From NCBI RefSeq assembly GCF_003697165.2, contig NZ_CP033092.2, positions 2,666,001 to 2,730,000 on the forward strand: DNA of 64,000 nucleotides. The letters run 5' to 3'. Origin of the DNA: Escherichia coli DSM 30083 = JCM 1649 = ATCC 11775. GTDB taxonomy: Bacteria > Pseudomonadota > Gammaproteobacteria > Enterobacterales > Enterobacteriaceae. Below are positions 1 to 9,620 of this stretch, piece by piece. The position numbers and the translations under genes are program-made. How positions within the stretch are numbered: position 1 is the first letter of the stretch; every line of letters starts with the position of its first letter. Under the pieces are notes generated by a model. That model was not told the origin of the DNA and ran no database searches. It was given only the letters and a program-made list of their open reading frames with translations.

Positions 1-1517
1 TCCTGAATAGTCGAAATGATCGACGCATAGGTAGAAGGACGACCGATACCGCGTTTTTCCAGCTCTTTGACCAGCGATGCTTCACTGAAACGGGCTGGAG
101 GCTTGGTAAAGTGCTGGGCTGGTGTCAGTTCAACGAGCGTCAGAGCATCGCCTTTATCGACTGCCGGTAAGATACGATCTTCATCGCCTTTACGCAGTGC
201 AGGCATCACTTTCGTCCAGCCATCAAAGCGCAAAATACGACCGCGTGCTTTCAGGCGGAAATCGCCCGCACCAACGGTCAGCGTCGTGGAGTCATATTTC
301 GCTGGGGTCATCTGGCAGGCAACGAACTGACGCCAGATTAACTGGTACAGTTTCTGCGCATCTGCTTCCATATCCTTCAGCGATTCCGCCATCACATTGA
401 CGTCAGAAGGACGAATCGCTTCGTGCGCTTCCTGTGAGTTTTCTTTGCTGGCGTACTGATTCGGACTTTCCGGCAGATATTTCTTACCAAAATTATCGCT
501 GATATAACCGCGAACCATATTTACCGCGTCCTGACTCAGGTTAGTGGAGTCGGTACGCATGTAAGTGATATAGCCTGCTTCATACAAACGCTGAGCCATC
601 ATCATGGTTTTTTTCACGCCAAATCCAAGACGGGTGCTGGCAGCTTGTTGCAGCGTAGAGGTAATAAAAGGAGCGCCAGGTTTACTGGTTGTCGGTTTGT
701 CTTCACGTTCCAGCACGCTGTAGCGCGCTTTTTCCAGCAGACTTACCGCAGCCTGAGTTTGTTCTTTGTTGACCGGACGGAACGGTTTGTCGTTCTGATG
801 AGTCACCTGCAACGCCAACGCTTCACCAGATGGCGTGGTCGTGCTGGCATCGACTTCCCAGAACTCTTCCGGTACGAACGCTTTAATTTCACGCTCACGC
901 TCGACCACCAGGCGGACCGCCACCGACTGCACACGACCGGCAGACAGACCACGAGCGATCTTTTTCCATAGAAGCGGCGAAACCATATACCCCACCACGC
1001 GGTCCATAAAGCGACGCGCCTGCTGGGCATTAACACGATCAATATTCAGCTCACCCGGTTTGTTAAATGCCTGGCGGATCGCGTTTTTAGTAATTTCGTT
1101 AAACACCACTCGGCTATAGCGCGCATCATCACCACCAATCACTTCCCGCAGGTGCCATGCAATGGCTTCCCCTTCGCGGTCAAGGTCGGTTGCGAGATAG
1201 ATGTGGTCGGCTTTTTCAGCCAGTTGTTTCAGTTCAGAGACGACCTTCTCTTTACCAGGCAACACTTCATAGTGCGCCTCCCAATTGTGCCACGGGTCAA
1301 CCCCCATACGGTTGACGAGAGCGCCACGTTCATCCTTTTTAGGCTTTTTAGCCGTCTTGGTGGAGGTAGAGTCGGCACTCTTTTTGGCAGTTGAGCCACT
1401 GGTCGGCAAATCGCGGATGTGACCAACGCTGGATTTCACCACGTAGTCACTACCCAGATACTTGTTGATCGTTTTGGCTTTTGCCGGGGACTCAACGATG
1501 ACAAGAGCTTTACCCAT
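1..1517 (-). CDS. topA: DNA topoisomerase I, N-terminal 505 codons (3' end outside window)
   Basis: Type IA topoisomerase that relaxes negative supercoils through a 5'-phosphotyrosine link. The frame is open from the window edge to ATG 1517-1515, and an AAGGTG ribosome site lies just before it. The start reads MGKALVIVESPAKAKTINKY, the Toprim strand. The acidic Toprim motif TDLDREGEA follows, and the active-site tyrosine lies in YITYMRTDS. About 505 of the usual 865 residues are present, so the zinc-ribbon C-terminus is missing only because the window ends. It is divergent from yciN, with 379 bp between them. Identity is secure. Confidence 0.97.
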   Translation of the reverse strand, partial: MGKALVIVESPAKAKTINKYLGSDYVVKSSVGHIRDLPTSGSTAKKSADSTSTKTAKKPKKDERGALVNRMGVDPWHNWEAHYEVLPGKEKVVSELKQLAEKADHIYLATDLDREGEAIAWHLREVIGGDDARYSRVVFNEITKNAIRQAFNKPGELNIDRVNAQQARRFMDRVVGYMVSPLLWKKIARGLSAGRVQSVAVRLVVEREREIKAFVPEEFWEVDASTTTPSGEALALQVTHQNDKPFRPVNKEQTQAAVSLLEKARYSVLEREDKPTTSKPGAPFITSTLQQAASTRLGFGVKKTMMMAQRLYEAGYITYMRTDSTNLSQDAVNMVRGYISDNFGKKYLPESPNQYASKENSQEAHEAIRPSDVNVMAESLKDMEADAQKLYQLIWRQFVACQMTPAKYDSTTLTVGAGDFRLKARGRILRFDGWTKVMPALRKGDEDRILPAVDKGDALTLVELTPAQHFTKPPARFSEASLVKELEKRGIGRPSTYASIISTIQ

Positions 1518-1896
1518 ATTCACCTTACCTAATTTGATTCTTCCAGGAATGCGTCGCACGTTGATAAACCTTCCACTGGCAACGAGTTACCGATATGGAC
1601 TCGCTCTCTGCGGATATCAACCCCTTGTCGTGACTCTGCTCACGAAAATTCAGGTGACTGAGTTAACAGGTCTTGGCCTACAGGCGCTATAGCACGACGG
1701 AATTTTGGTCGAATGTCAAGCAAATCTATTGCCAGATTGACGAAAGCGTCACACTGTACCTGATAAAATCCGATACGCAACTTTATTAGCATGCAAAATC
1801 CAAAGTTGCCAGTAAGGCGCTCTTGCCACCAGCGTGGTATATTTGTCTGCAAGCCATGCCTGGCGTAGACTAATGTCCTTGTTTAAGGAGTAAATA
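1518..1896. promoter_or_regulatory. Divergent topA / yciN upstream region
   Basis: This 379-bp gap separates the topA start from the yciN start. In E. coli it is known to carry several supercoiling-responsive topA promoters. I can see the topA ribosome site but did not place individual promoter hexamers with confidence. A good ribosome site (AAGGAG, 1886-1891) precedes yciN. I see no gene in the gap. Confidence 0.5.
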
Positions 1897-2148
1897 ATGA
1901 ACAAAGAGACTCAACCCATCGACCGCGAAACGCTGTTGAAAGAGGCCAACAAAATCATTCGTGAGCATGAGGATACGCTCGCAGGGATTGAAGCCACCGG
2001 CGTCACGCAGCGTAATGGCGTGCTGGTATTTACCGGCGACTACTTTTTAGATGAACAAGGATTACCAACTGCCAAAAGCACCGCGGTGTTTAATATGTTC
2101 AAACACCTGGCCCATGTGCTTTCAGAAAAATATCACCTGGTTGATTAA
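1897..2148 (+). CDS. yciN: YciN family protein (DUF2498)
   Basis: An 83-residue acidic cytosolic protein of unknown function, the length and start expected for YciN. ATG 1897 follows a strong AAGGAG site. The gene is monocistronic, and a hairpin shared with convergent sohB follows it. No catalytic motif is visible. Confidence 0.9.
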
Positions 2149-2152
2149 AGCA

Positions 2153-2178
2153 AAACGCGAGGTCTTATCCTCGCGTTT
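2153..2178. terminator. Bidirectional terminator between yciN and sohB
   Basis: A perfect 10-bp inverted repeat (AAACGCGAGG at 2153-2162 with CCTCGCGTTT at 2169-2178) lies between convergent genes. A T-rich tail follows on the plus side and A-rich sequence precedes it. Confidence 0.75.
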
Positions 2179-2183
2179 GTCTT

Positions 2184-3233
2184 TTACATCAACGGCTTTT
2201 GCCCACGCTGCCACCAGCGTAACAACAATCGATCGGCGCTCTCTGCCGCGCTGCCGGTGAATCGGTCAATGAGTCGTTTACGCTGCATATAGCGTACATT
2301 GACCACTTCCCGGCCTTCCATCAGGCTAAGAATAACTTCATCACTGGTGTTGATTTCATCAACCAGGCCTTTCTCTACTGCCTGTTGTCCGTACCAGTGT
2401 TCACCCGTTGCCACCTGTTCAATATCCAGAGACGGACGCATACGCTTCACAAAATCTTTAAATAACTGATGCGTTTCGTTCAACTCTTCGCGGAATTTCT
2501 CCCGCCCTTCTTCGGTATTTTCACCCAGCAACGTCAGCGTGCGCTTATACTGCCCGGCGGTGTGCAGTTCGATATCAATATCTTTGCTTTTCAGGAAGCG
2601 GTTAAAGTTGGGCATTTGCGCCACCACCCCAATGGAACCCACAATAGCAAACGGTGCGGAAACAATTTTGTCCGCCACACAGGCCATCATGTAACCGCCG
2701 CTGGCAGCGACTTTGTCTACCGTAACAGTTAAAGGAATGTTTTTATCACGCAGACGCTGCAACTGCGAAGCCGCCAACCCGTAACCATGCACCATGCCAC
2801 CTGGGCTTTCCAGACGGAGCACAACCTGATCCTGCGGTTTGAATGCTGCGAGTACCGCCGTTATCTCTTCACGTAGCGAGTTCACTTCATGGGCGTCCAT
2901 GCTGCCTTTAAAATCCAGCACCCAGACGCGGGGTTTACTGTCAGTTACCACCTCGCCCAGTTTAGCTTTCGCTTTTGCGGCTTTCGCTTCTTGCTTGTGC
3001 TTTTTCTTCTGCGCTTTGTGCCACTGTTTTTGCTGATGAGTGTCCATCAGCGCCGCGGCCAGTTCTTCTTTCATCTCCTTATACTGTTCGCTGAGATTGT
3101 TGACTCGTAACTCGCCACGCTGGCGTTTATTACGTTGAGCAACATTGACAATAATGGCGGCAATCGCCGCAATCGCTAGCACAACGGTAACGATTTTCGC
3201 CAAAAACAAACCATATTCAGACAACAATTCCAC
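2184..3233 (-). CDS. sohB: Inner-membrane serine peptidase SohB (S49 family)
   Basis: A 349-residue member of the SppA/S49 signal-peptide peptidase family, known as a multicopy suppressor of degP (htrA) loss. Residues about 8-28 form one N-terminal membrane anchor. A Lys/Ala/Glu-rich linker follows, then the protease core. The nucleophile region is AASGGYMMA, and a conserved lysine follows in GQYKRTLT. The active site should face the periplasm. The gene converges on yciN and is divergent from yciK. Confidence 0.95.
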   Translation of the reverse strand: MELLSEYGLFLAKIVTVVLAIAAIAAIIVNVAQRNKRQRGELRVNNLSEQYKEMKEELAAALMDTHQQKQWHKAQKKKHKQEAKAAKAKAKLGEVVTDSKPRVWVLDFKGSMDAHEVNSLREEITAVLAAFKPQDQVVLRLESPGGMVHGYGLAASQLQRLRDKNIPLTVTVDKVAASGGYMMACVADKIVSAPFAIVGSIGVVAQMPNFNRFLKSKDIDIELHTAGQYKRTLTLLGENTEEGREKFREELNETHQLFKDFVKRMRPSLDIEQVATGEHWYGQQAVEKGLVDEINTSDEVILSLMEGREVVNVRYMQRKRLIDRFTGSAAESADRLLLRWWQRGQKPLM

Positions 3234-3452
3234 GAGTCCCCACCTTGGTTAAACAACGCTTTGGCTCACAGTTTACAACAGGCATGTTTAGCCGTCTCGC
3301 AGAGATGTTATTGCAGCGAAAGTATGACAAAGTATCCATTTTGCGGTGTTATCGCCCCAGGCTGATTGAAATGCCCTTCTGTTTCAGGCATAAAGCCCCA
3401 AAGTCATAAAGTACACTGGCAGCGCGACAGACAACGTCGTTGAGGAGTAGCC

Positions 3453-4211
3453 ATGCATTACCAGCCAAAACAAGATTTACTCAATGATCGCATTATCCTG
3501 GTGACGGGAGCCAGCGATGGAATTGGTCGTGAAGCAGCGATGACGTATGCACGCTATGGTGCGACAGTGATTCTTTTGGGCCGTAATGAAGAAAAATTAC
3601 GTCAGGTAGCCAGCCACATAAACGAAGAAATTGGACGTCAGCCACAGTGGTTTATTCTCGATTTGCTAACCTGCACGTCCGAAGATTGCCAACAACTGGC
3701 ACAGCGCATTGCCGTTAATTATCCGCGTCTGGATGGTGTTTTGCATAATGCCGGATTGCTCGGCGATGTTTGCCCAATGAGCGAACAAAATCCGCAGGTC
3801 TGGCAGGACGTCATGCAGGTCAACGTTAATGCCACCTTTATGCTCACCCAGGCACTGCTTCCTTTATTACTCAAATCGGACGCCGGTTCACTGGTCTTTA
3901 CTTCATCAAGCGTTGGACGTCAGGGGCGTGCAAACTGGGGCGCTTATGCAGCGTCGAAATTTGCCACCGAAGGGATGATGCAGGTACTGGCCGATGAATA
4001 TCAGCAGCGCCTGCGCGTCAACTGCATTAACCCAGGCGGTACGCGCACCGCAATGCGTGCCAGCGCCTTCCCGACCGAAGATCCACAGAAACTTAAAACC
4101 CCCGCTGATATCATGCCGCTCTACCTCTGGCTGATGGGCGATGACAGCCGCCGTAAAACCGGCATGACCTTTGACGCCCAACCGGGCCGTAAACCAGGAA
4201 TTTCCCAATGA
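3453..4211 (+). CDS. yciK: Short-chain dehydrogenase/reductase family oxidoreductase YciK
   Basis: A 252-residue SDR protein. It has the Rossmann motif TGASDGIG near residue 19, the NAG motif (HNAG) in the middle, and the catalytic Ser-Tyr-Lys set ending in YAASK. The substrate is not known from sequence. Its last codons overlap the btuR start by 4 bp (ATGA), so the two genes are translationally coupled. ATG 3453 follows a GAGGAG-type site. Confidence 0.95.
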   Translation: MHYQPKQDLLNDRIILVTGASDGIGREAAMTYARYGATVILLGRNEEKLRQVASHINEEIGRQPQWFILDLLTCTSEDCQQLAQRIAVNYPRLDGVLHNAGLLGDVCPMSEQNPQVWQDVMQVNVNATFMLTQALLPLLLKSDAGSLVFTSSSVGRQGRANWGAYAASKFATEGMMQVLADEYQQRLRVNCINPGGTRTAMRASAFPTEDPQKLKTPADIMPLYLWLMGDDSRRKTGMTFDAQPGRKPGISQ

Positions 4212-4798
4212 GTGATGAACACTACCAACAGCGTCAGCAGCGAGTGAAAGAAAAAGTCGATGCTCGTGTGGCCCAGGCCCAGGATGAACGCGGTATTATC
4301 ATCGTCTTTACCGGCAATGGAAAAGGCAAAACCACCGCGGCATTTGGTACGGCAACACGCGCAGTTGGTCACGGAAAAAAAGTGGGCGTCGTGCAGTTTA
4401 TTAAAGGCACCTGGCCTAATGGCGAACGAAATCTGCTGGAGCCACACGGCGTTGAGTTTCAGGTAATGGCAACGGGCTTTACCTGGGATACACAAAACCG
4501 AGAGTCTGATACCGCCGCCTGCCGCGAAGTCTGGCAACATGCAAAGCGGATGCTGGCTGATTCCTCACTGGATATGGTTTTGCTCGATGAACTGACGTAT
4601 ATGGTGGCGTATGACTATTTGCCACTGGAAGAAGTGGTGCAGGCGTTAAATGAACGTCCACATCAACAGACGGTGATTATCACAGGTCGTGGTTGTCATC
4701 GGGATATTCTTGAACTGGCGGATACGGTAAGTGAATTACGCCCCGTCAAACATGCGTTTGATGCCGGTGTAAAAGCGCAGATAGGGATTGATTACTAA
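4208..4798 (+). CDS. btuR: Cob(I)yrinic acid a,c-diamide adenosyltransferase
   Basis: A 196-residue ATP:corrinoid adenosyltransferase (BtuR/CobA family), which transfers the adenosyl group of ATP to reduced corrinoid in cobalamin salvage. The P-loop GNGKGKTT is visible near residues 36-43. The protein has family-typical length and ends DAGVKAQIGIDY. It overlaps yciK by 4 bp, and a strong hairpin follows. Confidence 0.96.
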   Translation: MSDEHYQQRQQRVKEKVDARVAQAQDERGIIIVFTGNGKGKTTAAFGTATRAVGHGKKVGVVQFIKGTWPNGERNLLEPHGVEFQVMATGFTWDTQNRESDTAACREVWQHAKRMLADSSLDMVLLDELTYMVAYDYLPLEEVVQALNERPHQQTVIITGRGCHRDILELADTVSELRPVKHAFDAGVKAQIGIDY

Positions 4799-4807
4799 TC
4801 TGTAAAA

Positions 4808-4830
4808 ATGCCGGATATGACGTCCGGCAT
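4808..4830. terminator. Terminator between btuR and rluB
   Basis: An 8-bp inverted repeat (ATGCCGGA / TCCGGCAT) lies in the 39-bp gap between the convergent genes, with an A-run on the left and T-rich sequence on the right. It may serve both directions. Confidence 0.65.
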
Positions 4831-4837
4831 ACTTTGA

Positions 4838-5713
4838 TTAACCGTTATTATTACGTCCGCCAGAACGACGACCGCCGCTCACCTGACTGTGACGTTTCAC
4901 CGCACGACGAATCTGATTCGCCTTCATACGACGACGGTCTTTTTCTACAGCGACTTTAGAGCTGGTTTCTGGCGGTAGTTCCACCAGTTCGCGCAGATAG
5001 TTAGTCTGGGCGAGGTCCAGCTCCGTCCAGCCACCGCGTGGCAGACCTTTTGGCAGTGGGATATCACCGTAACGAACACGAATCAGGCGGCTCACCTGCA
5101 CACCAACCGCTTCCCAAAGACGACGAACTTCACGGTTACGGCCTTCGGTCAGAGTAACGTTGTACCACTGGTTGATCCCTTCGCCGCCGCTGAACTTGAT
5201 GGTTTTAAAGGCTGCCGGACCATCTTCCAGCTGCACGCCACGACTCAAATCACGCAGTTTCGCGTCGTCAACCTGACCAAATACACGCACGGCATATTCA
5301 CGTTCAACTTCACGGCTTGGATGCATTAAACGGTTTGCCAGTTCACCGTCGGTGGTGAACAACAACAGACCACAGGTGTTAACGTCCAGACGACCTACGG
5401 CAATCCAGCGTGCGCCACGCAGCTTTGGCAGACGGTCAAACACCGTTGGACGCCCTTCCGGATCGTTACGGGTACACAACTCACCTTCAGGTTTGTAATA
5501 GGCCAGAACGCGACAAATTTGTTCAGCGGACTCACGTACCGAAATCAGGTGACCATCGATACGGATTTTCAGTCCAGGGGTAATTTCAACGCGATCGCCG
5601 AGTTTAGCAATTTTGCCATCAACACTCACACGACCGGCTTCAATAATAGATTCGATTTCACGGCGAGAACCGTGGCCGGCACGCGCCAGCACTTTCTGTA
5701 GCTTTTCGCTCAT
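4838..5713 (-). CDS. rluB: 23S rRNA pseudouridine(2605) synthase RluB
   Basis: A 291-residue RsuA/RluB/RluE/RluF-family pseudouridine synthase that modifies 23S rRNA U2605. The first 60 residues form an S4 RNA-binding domain. The catalytic aspartate lies in GRLDVNTCGLLLF. The tail is basic and Gly/Asn-rich, as in K-12 RluB. About 210 bp separate its start from the yciQ stop. Confidence 0.95.
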   Translation of the reverse strand: MSEKLQKVLARAGHGSRREIESIIEAGRVSVDGKIAKLGDRVEITPGLKIRIDGHLISVRESAEQICRVLAYYKPEGELCTRNDPEGRPTVFDRLPKLRGARWIAVGRLDVNTCGLLLFTTDGELANRLMHPSREVEREYAVRVFGQVDDAKLRDLSRGVQLEDGPAAFKTIKFSGGEGINQWYNVTLTEGRNREVRRLWEAVGVQVSRLIRVRYGDIPLPKGLPRGGWTELDLAQTNYLRELVELPPETSSKVAVEKDRRRMKANQIRRAVKRHSQVSGGRRSGGRNNNG

Positions 5714-5925
5714 AGAGCTTCCTTTTGGTGTCGCCTTCCCAGGCGTCTGATATGCTTTTGTGCAACAATGAGTCAGAACTTACATCTGACTCACTGATAG
5801 TAAAGTCTGTTTGAACTCTTCAGGCCTTAAGTAAACGACTCGACGTTTTAACTGGCCTGGCTTTGAGGCGCAACATACTACACTATCTTTATGGTTAAAG
5901 CTTGTTTCGATTAACGTCGATTTGG

Positions 5926-7824
5926 TTACCAACCACCACCGCCTCCGCCACCCGCACCGCCGCCAGCACCACCACCGGAATAACTTCGCCCCAACAAACT
6001 GGTATTGGCCCCCAGACTCAGATGCATCTGTAATGAGAACAAAACGCCACTACGGGCAATTTCCGGGGCGCGAACAGCCGCTGTGAGTGATGGGGTGATA
6101 CGTGCTGCCCATTCTCTGCCAAGGTTTGCCGAGACTGCCCAACCTAACAAAGCGTAATCCAGTTTCCGTGTTTCCCCTTTCCGCCGCCGCCCACTGTGTG
6201 TTGCCGCCTCTTTACGCGCAAGATAGTTAACGATAGCTTCACCGTGGGCATAACGTTGCTGCCCGTTTTGGGTAAACTTTGGCAGAAAAATATACCCCAT
6301 GCCAGTGAGATAACCGGTCAGGAAAACCGCGCTAAAATAACCCGCTGGCATATACCAGTAAAAGAATACATCTCCGACATTGATGTAGAGAGAGTAAAAA
6401 GCCACACCTGAACAAATCAGTGGTAAAAACAAAGTGATGATGACACGATTAACGCAAGGCTTGTCATCATCGCGGGCAAACAAAAGATCAAGGGAACAAA
6501 ATAAGAAAGTAAGAAGCCAGCAGATCATAATAAACATATCGCCTACCAGACTCATTCCTGCCCAGCCTACGGGACTCAGGTTACCGTAGAGAATGACCGC
6601 CAATATTGCCATTCCGCCCCATTGCAAAAACGCATCAGGTCGGTAAAACGAAGACTTTTTACGCGGCAGATAAAATTTCTGCATCCGTAAAAATGCCTTG
6701 CGTAAGACTCTGTTGCGTCTCCCCGTAAGAACGACCTTATCGCCTTTACGAAATAACGCTTCCAGTAATAACTGCTCTGCGGGCAGTAATACCGCATTAT
6801 TTCTGGTCGCGCCTTCATTAACACGAATCAGGATTTGCTGGTTCTTGTCATAATGATCTTCCAGATGAATTTTTCCTTTCACAATCAGATTTACGATATC
6901 GGCGCAAAAACCTTTATCGTCGTAAACCAGTTTCGCATCAAGACGTAACATGCCGGGCGTGTAATCTGGCGGAATGACATCGGTTTCAATCACATCTACC
7001 GGCGTAAATTGCGGCCTGCGCTTCCAGAGATATAACCATCCACACGCCAGGAACAGACTCGGAAAGCAAATTAACAACGATGACGTAGAGGGTAAAAGAA
7101 GATGACTGAAAATATTCGTCGTTTGTGGAGCCGGGGCATTACCAAGTAATGCGTGAGGCCAGCGGTAGAGGACCGTGAAATCTTCACGATAAAACGGATC
7201 GCGAGATTCAATTCTTCCGTCCTCAAGGATGCGGCCATTTCGATATGTGTCGCCCTCTTCTCCAGTAAAGAGATCGATTTCGCTAAATGGATTACCCGCA
7301 ATATCAGGCAACTTGAGTGAAAATAGGGTCTTATAAATTTCAAACGACCAGTGGTTACCGGTCACGTTCCAGATTAGCAGATCAGAATCCCCCTCACGCA
7401 GGAAAGCATTTTTAACCTGATAATGAATTTGATAATGATAGTCGCCTTGAGGCAAGAAACGTTGTTTATCGCCCACGACAATACTCATTAACCCGATATG
7501 CCAGTCAAGATGCCAGGGTTCAGGAATACCATCACGGGTGACGCCAACAATATGATAGTTCAGCAGTGCAGCGTCCCCATCAGGCTGCATCCAGAGTCGC
7601 GGTAAATCACGATAAAATCCGTGCTTAATCTGCTGATTTCGCGCCTGAAAATGAATGTTCTCTTTGATGTCGAGCACCCCATTCGGTTGCAGAGTGGCTT
7701 CAACATCAAAGAGCGAGATCCCTTCTTCATAAGAAGGGATCTCCGTGTTTTTCGCATAACTCAACGAAGAGAAAAAAAGCCCAACTATCAACAGCAAAAT
7801 GCAGCGATATATCCCTGCCATCAT
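5926..7824 (-). CDS. yciQ: DUF2207 membrane protein YciQ
   Basis: A 632-residue envelope protein of unknown function. It has an N-terminal signal or anchor segment (residues about 6-24), an extracytoplasmic beta-rich region, a transmembrane segment near 245-265 and a cluster of four or more membrane segments around 400-510. The extreme C-terminus is almost pure glycine ending in Trp (GGGAGGGGGGGW). That tail is a family trait and not a sequencing artefact. ATG 7824 lies 24 bp after the yciO stop. Confidence 0.93.
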   Translation of the reverse strand: MMAGIYRCILLLIVGLFFSSLSYAKNTEIPSYEEGISLFDVEATLQPNGVLDIKENIHFQARNQQIKHGFYRDLPRLWMQPDGDAALLNYHIVGVTRDGIPEPWHLDWHIGLMSIVVGDKQRFLPQGDYHYQIHYQVKNAFLREGDSDLLIWNVTGNHWSFEIYKTLFSLKLPDIAGNPFSEIDLFTGEEGDTYRNGRILEDGRIESRDPFYREDFTVLYRWPHALLGNAPAPQTTNIFSHLLLPSTSSLLICFPSLFLACGWLYLWKRRPQFTPVDVIETDVIPPDYTPGMLRLDAKLVYDDKGFCADIVNLIVKGKIHLEDHYDKNQQILIRVNEGATRNNAVLLPAEQLLLEALFRKGDKVVLTGRRNRVLRKAFLRMQKFYLPRKKSSFYRPDAFLQWGGMAILAVILYGNLSPVGWAGMSLVGDMFIMICWLLTFLFCSLDLLFARDDDKPCVNRVIITLFLPLICSGVAFYSLYINVGDVFFYWYMPAGYFSAVFLTGYLTGMGYIFLPKFTQNGQQRYAHGEAIVNYLARKEAATHSGRRRKGETRKLDYALLGWAVSANLGREWAARITPSLTAAVRAPEIARSGVLFSLQMHLSLGANTSLLGRSYSGGGAGGGAGGGGGGGW

Positions 7825-7848
7825 CTTCCATCCGTGGAACGCAATTTG

Positions 7849-8469
7849 TTATAAGAAAGGCTTCACATCACCTACGCCTTCACGCACCACGACCGGCGTA
7901 TCATCGGTGAGATCAATAACCGTTGTTGGTTTCTGCCCGAGATAGCCGCCGTGAATAATCAAATCCACCTGTTTTTCCAGACGGTCTTTAATTTCTTCCG
8001 GATCGGATTCGGTAAATTCACTGCCTGGCAGCATTAGCGAAGTGGAAAGCATCGGTTCGCCCAATGCTTCAAGCAGCGCCTGCGCAATAGGGTTAGACGG
8101 CACGCGCATACCGATGGTTTTGCGTTTTTCCTGCAACAGACGGCGTGGCACCTCCTTCGTCCCCTTCAGGATGAAGGTATAGTTGCCTGGCGTGTTGTTT
8201 TTCATCAAACGAAACGCAACGTTATCGACAAATGAATAGGTCGAGAGTTCAGAAAGATCGCGACACATCAGGGTAAAGTTGTGACCGTCCGGCAGCTGGC
8301 GAATACGACAAATACGCTCCATCGCGTTTTTATCTTCAATTTTACAGCCGAGCGCATAGCCGGAATCAGTTGGATAAACAATCACCCCGCCTTTACGCAC
8401 GATCTCCACCGCCTGGTTGATCAGGCGTTGCTGCGGGTTATCAGGATGAATATAAAAAAACTGGCTCAT
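7849..8469 (-). CDS. yciO: Sua5/YciO/YrdC/YwlC family protein YciO
   Basis: A 206-residue protein related to TsaC/YrdC, the L-threonylcarbamoyl-AMP synthase of tRNA t6A formation, although YciO itself is not the main enzyme. The KxR-type signature region (VIVYPTDSGYALGC) is near residue 30. I chose ATG 8469 (MSQFFYIHPDN) over an upstream start. It overlaps the rnm stop by 4 bp (ATGA), so the two genes form a coupled pair. Confidence 0.94.
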   Translation of the reverse strand: MSQFFYIHPDNPQQRLINQAVEIVRKGGVIVYPTDSGYALGCKIEDKNAMERICRIRQLPDGHNFTLMCRDLSELSTYSFVDNVAFRLMKNNTPGNYTFILKGTKEVPRRLLQEKRKTIGMRVPSNPIAQALLEALGEPMLSTSLMLPGSEFTESDPEEIKDRLEKQVDLIIHGGYLGQKPTTVIDLTDDTPVVVREGVGDVKPFL

Positions 8470-9347
8470 AATTCCCTCTCTGTGGTGTTCTGCGGCTGTT
8501 CCCATAGCTGCCAGACGCCTTCAACGCCTGCGGGCAGCCAGAGTTTACGACCCAGTTCGATCCACGGGCATGGCTGATGAAAATCAGATCCTTGTGATGC
8601 CCATAAATGATGCTGACGCGCAAGTGTCGCCAGCTGGGTGCGTTCATTGGGCGATTGCTGGCACTGCGCGACTTCCATCGCGTCGCCGTGGTGTTCGGCA
8701 AAATGCGCAACCAATCTTTTCAGCCATTTAGCACTAAGATTGTACCGCCCAGGATGAGCTAGCACCGCCTTACCGCCAGAATGATGAATGACATCAATAG
8801 ATTGCTCTATTGTACACCACTGTGGCGGAACGTATCCGGTTTTCCCGCGCGCCAGATACTTTTTAAAGACATCCGCCATTGAACTGGCTTTTCCGCACTC
8901 CACAAGGAAACGCGCAAAATGACCGCGCGTCACCGCACCGCCCTGCGCCAGTCGTTGCGCGCCTTCCAGTGCCCCAGGTATTTGCGCTTTTTCAAGTCTT
9001 TCGGCAATCAGCTGCGCCCGCTGATTGCGCCGTTCTGTCTGCTGCGCGAGGAACTCGCACATTAGCGGATGAGTAATATCAATATTCAGCCCGACAATAT
9101 GAATTTCATGATTTTCCCAGACCGTGGAAATTTCCACACCAGGAATAAGATTCAGCGCCAGTCCCGAACGTGAAATTTCCTCTCTTGCTGGTGCAATTGC
9201 AGCTGTGGTGTCATGGTCGGTGATCGCCAGGGTGCCGACGCGCATCTCGACTGCACGGTGCACCAATGCTTCTGGCGTCAGGCAGCCATCGGAAGCTGTG
9301 GTATGGCTGTGCAGGTCGTAAATCACTGCGTAATTCGTGTCGCTCAA
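8466..9347 (-). CDS. rnm: RNase AM, 5'-3' exonuclease with PHP domain
   Basis: A 293-residue PHP phosphoesterase, formerly yciV/trpH. In E. coli it trims the 5' ends of rRNA precursors and degrades small oligonucleotides from the 5' end. The metal motif DLHSHTTASDG is near residue 11. Further His/Asp ligands lie in AITDHDTT, LAHPGRYN and SQGSDFH. It is transcribed divergently from the trp operon. Confidence 0.94.
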   Translation of the reverse strand: MSDTNYAVIYDLHSHTTASDGCLTPEALVHRAVEMRVGTLAITDHDTTAAIAPAREEISRSGLALNLIPGVEISTVWENHEIHIVGLNIDITHPLMCEFLAQQTERRNQRAQLIAERLEKAQIPGALEGAQRLAQGGAVTRGHFARFLVECGKASSMADVFKKYLARGKTGYVPPQWCTIEQSIDVIHHSGGKAVLAHPGRYNLSAKWLKRLVAHFAEHHGDAMEVAQCQQSPNERTQLATLARQHHLWASQGSDFHQPCPWIELGRKLWLPAGVEGVWQLWEQPQNTTEREL

Positions 9348-9422
9348 GGCGCACTCCCGTTCTGGATAATGTTTTTTGCGCCGACATCATAACGGTTCTG
9401 GCAAATATTCTGAAATGAGCTG

Positions 9423-9460
9423 TTGACAATTAATTATCGAACTAGTTAACTAGTACGCAA
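9423..9460 (+). promoter_or_regulatory. trp promoter and operator
   Basis: The -35 box TTGACA (9423-9428) and -10 box TTAACT (9446-9451) are 17 bp apart. The palindromic TrpR operator centred on ACTAGTTAACTAGT overlaps the -10 box. Transcription should begin near A9459. Tryptophan-loaded TrpR blocks polymerase here. The spacer reads ATTAATTATC where I recall ATTAATCATC in K-12. Confidence 0.96.
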
Positions 9461-9484
9461 GTTCACGTAAAAAGGGTATCGACA

Positions 9485-9529
9485 ATGAAAGCAATTTTCG
9501 TACTGAAAGGTTGGTGGCGCACTTCCTGA
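9485..9529 (+). CDS. trpL: trp operon leader peptide
   Basis: The 14-residue leader [14 protein letters not shown], with tandem Trp codons. Ribosome stalling at these codons when charged tRNA-Trp is scarce favours the antiterminator fold and lets polymerase enter trpE. It matches the classical E. coli leader. Confidence 0.98.
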
Positions 9530-9571
9530 AACGGGCAGTGTATTCACCATGCGTAAAGCAATCAGATACCC

Positions 9572-9599
9572 AGCCCGCCTAATGAGCGGGCTTTTTTTT
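9572..9599 (+). terminator. trp attenuator
   Basis: The hairpin AGCCCGC / GCGGGCT (RNA segments 3 and 4) is followed by eight T residues. It is the intrinsic terminator of the leader transcript, under control of trpL translation. Confidence 0.97.
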
Positions 9600-9620
9600 G
9601 AACAAAATTAGAGAATAACA

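Noticed and set aside
5926..5990. Apparent low-complexity artefact at the yciQ 3' end
   Set aside because: The Gly-rich tail is a known feature of YciQ, not an assembly error.
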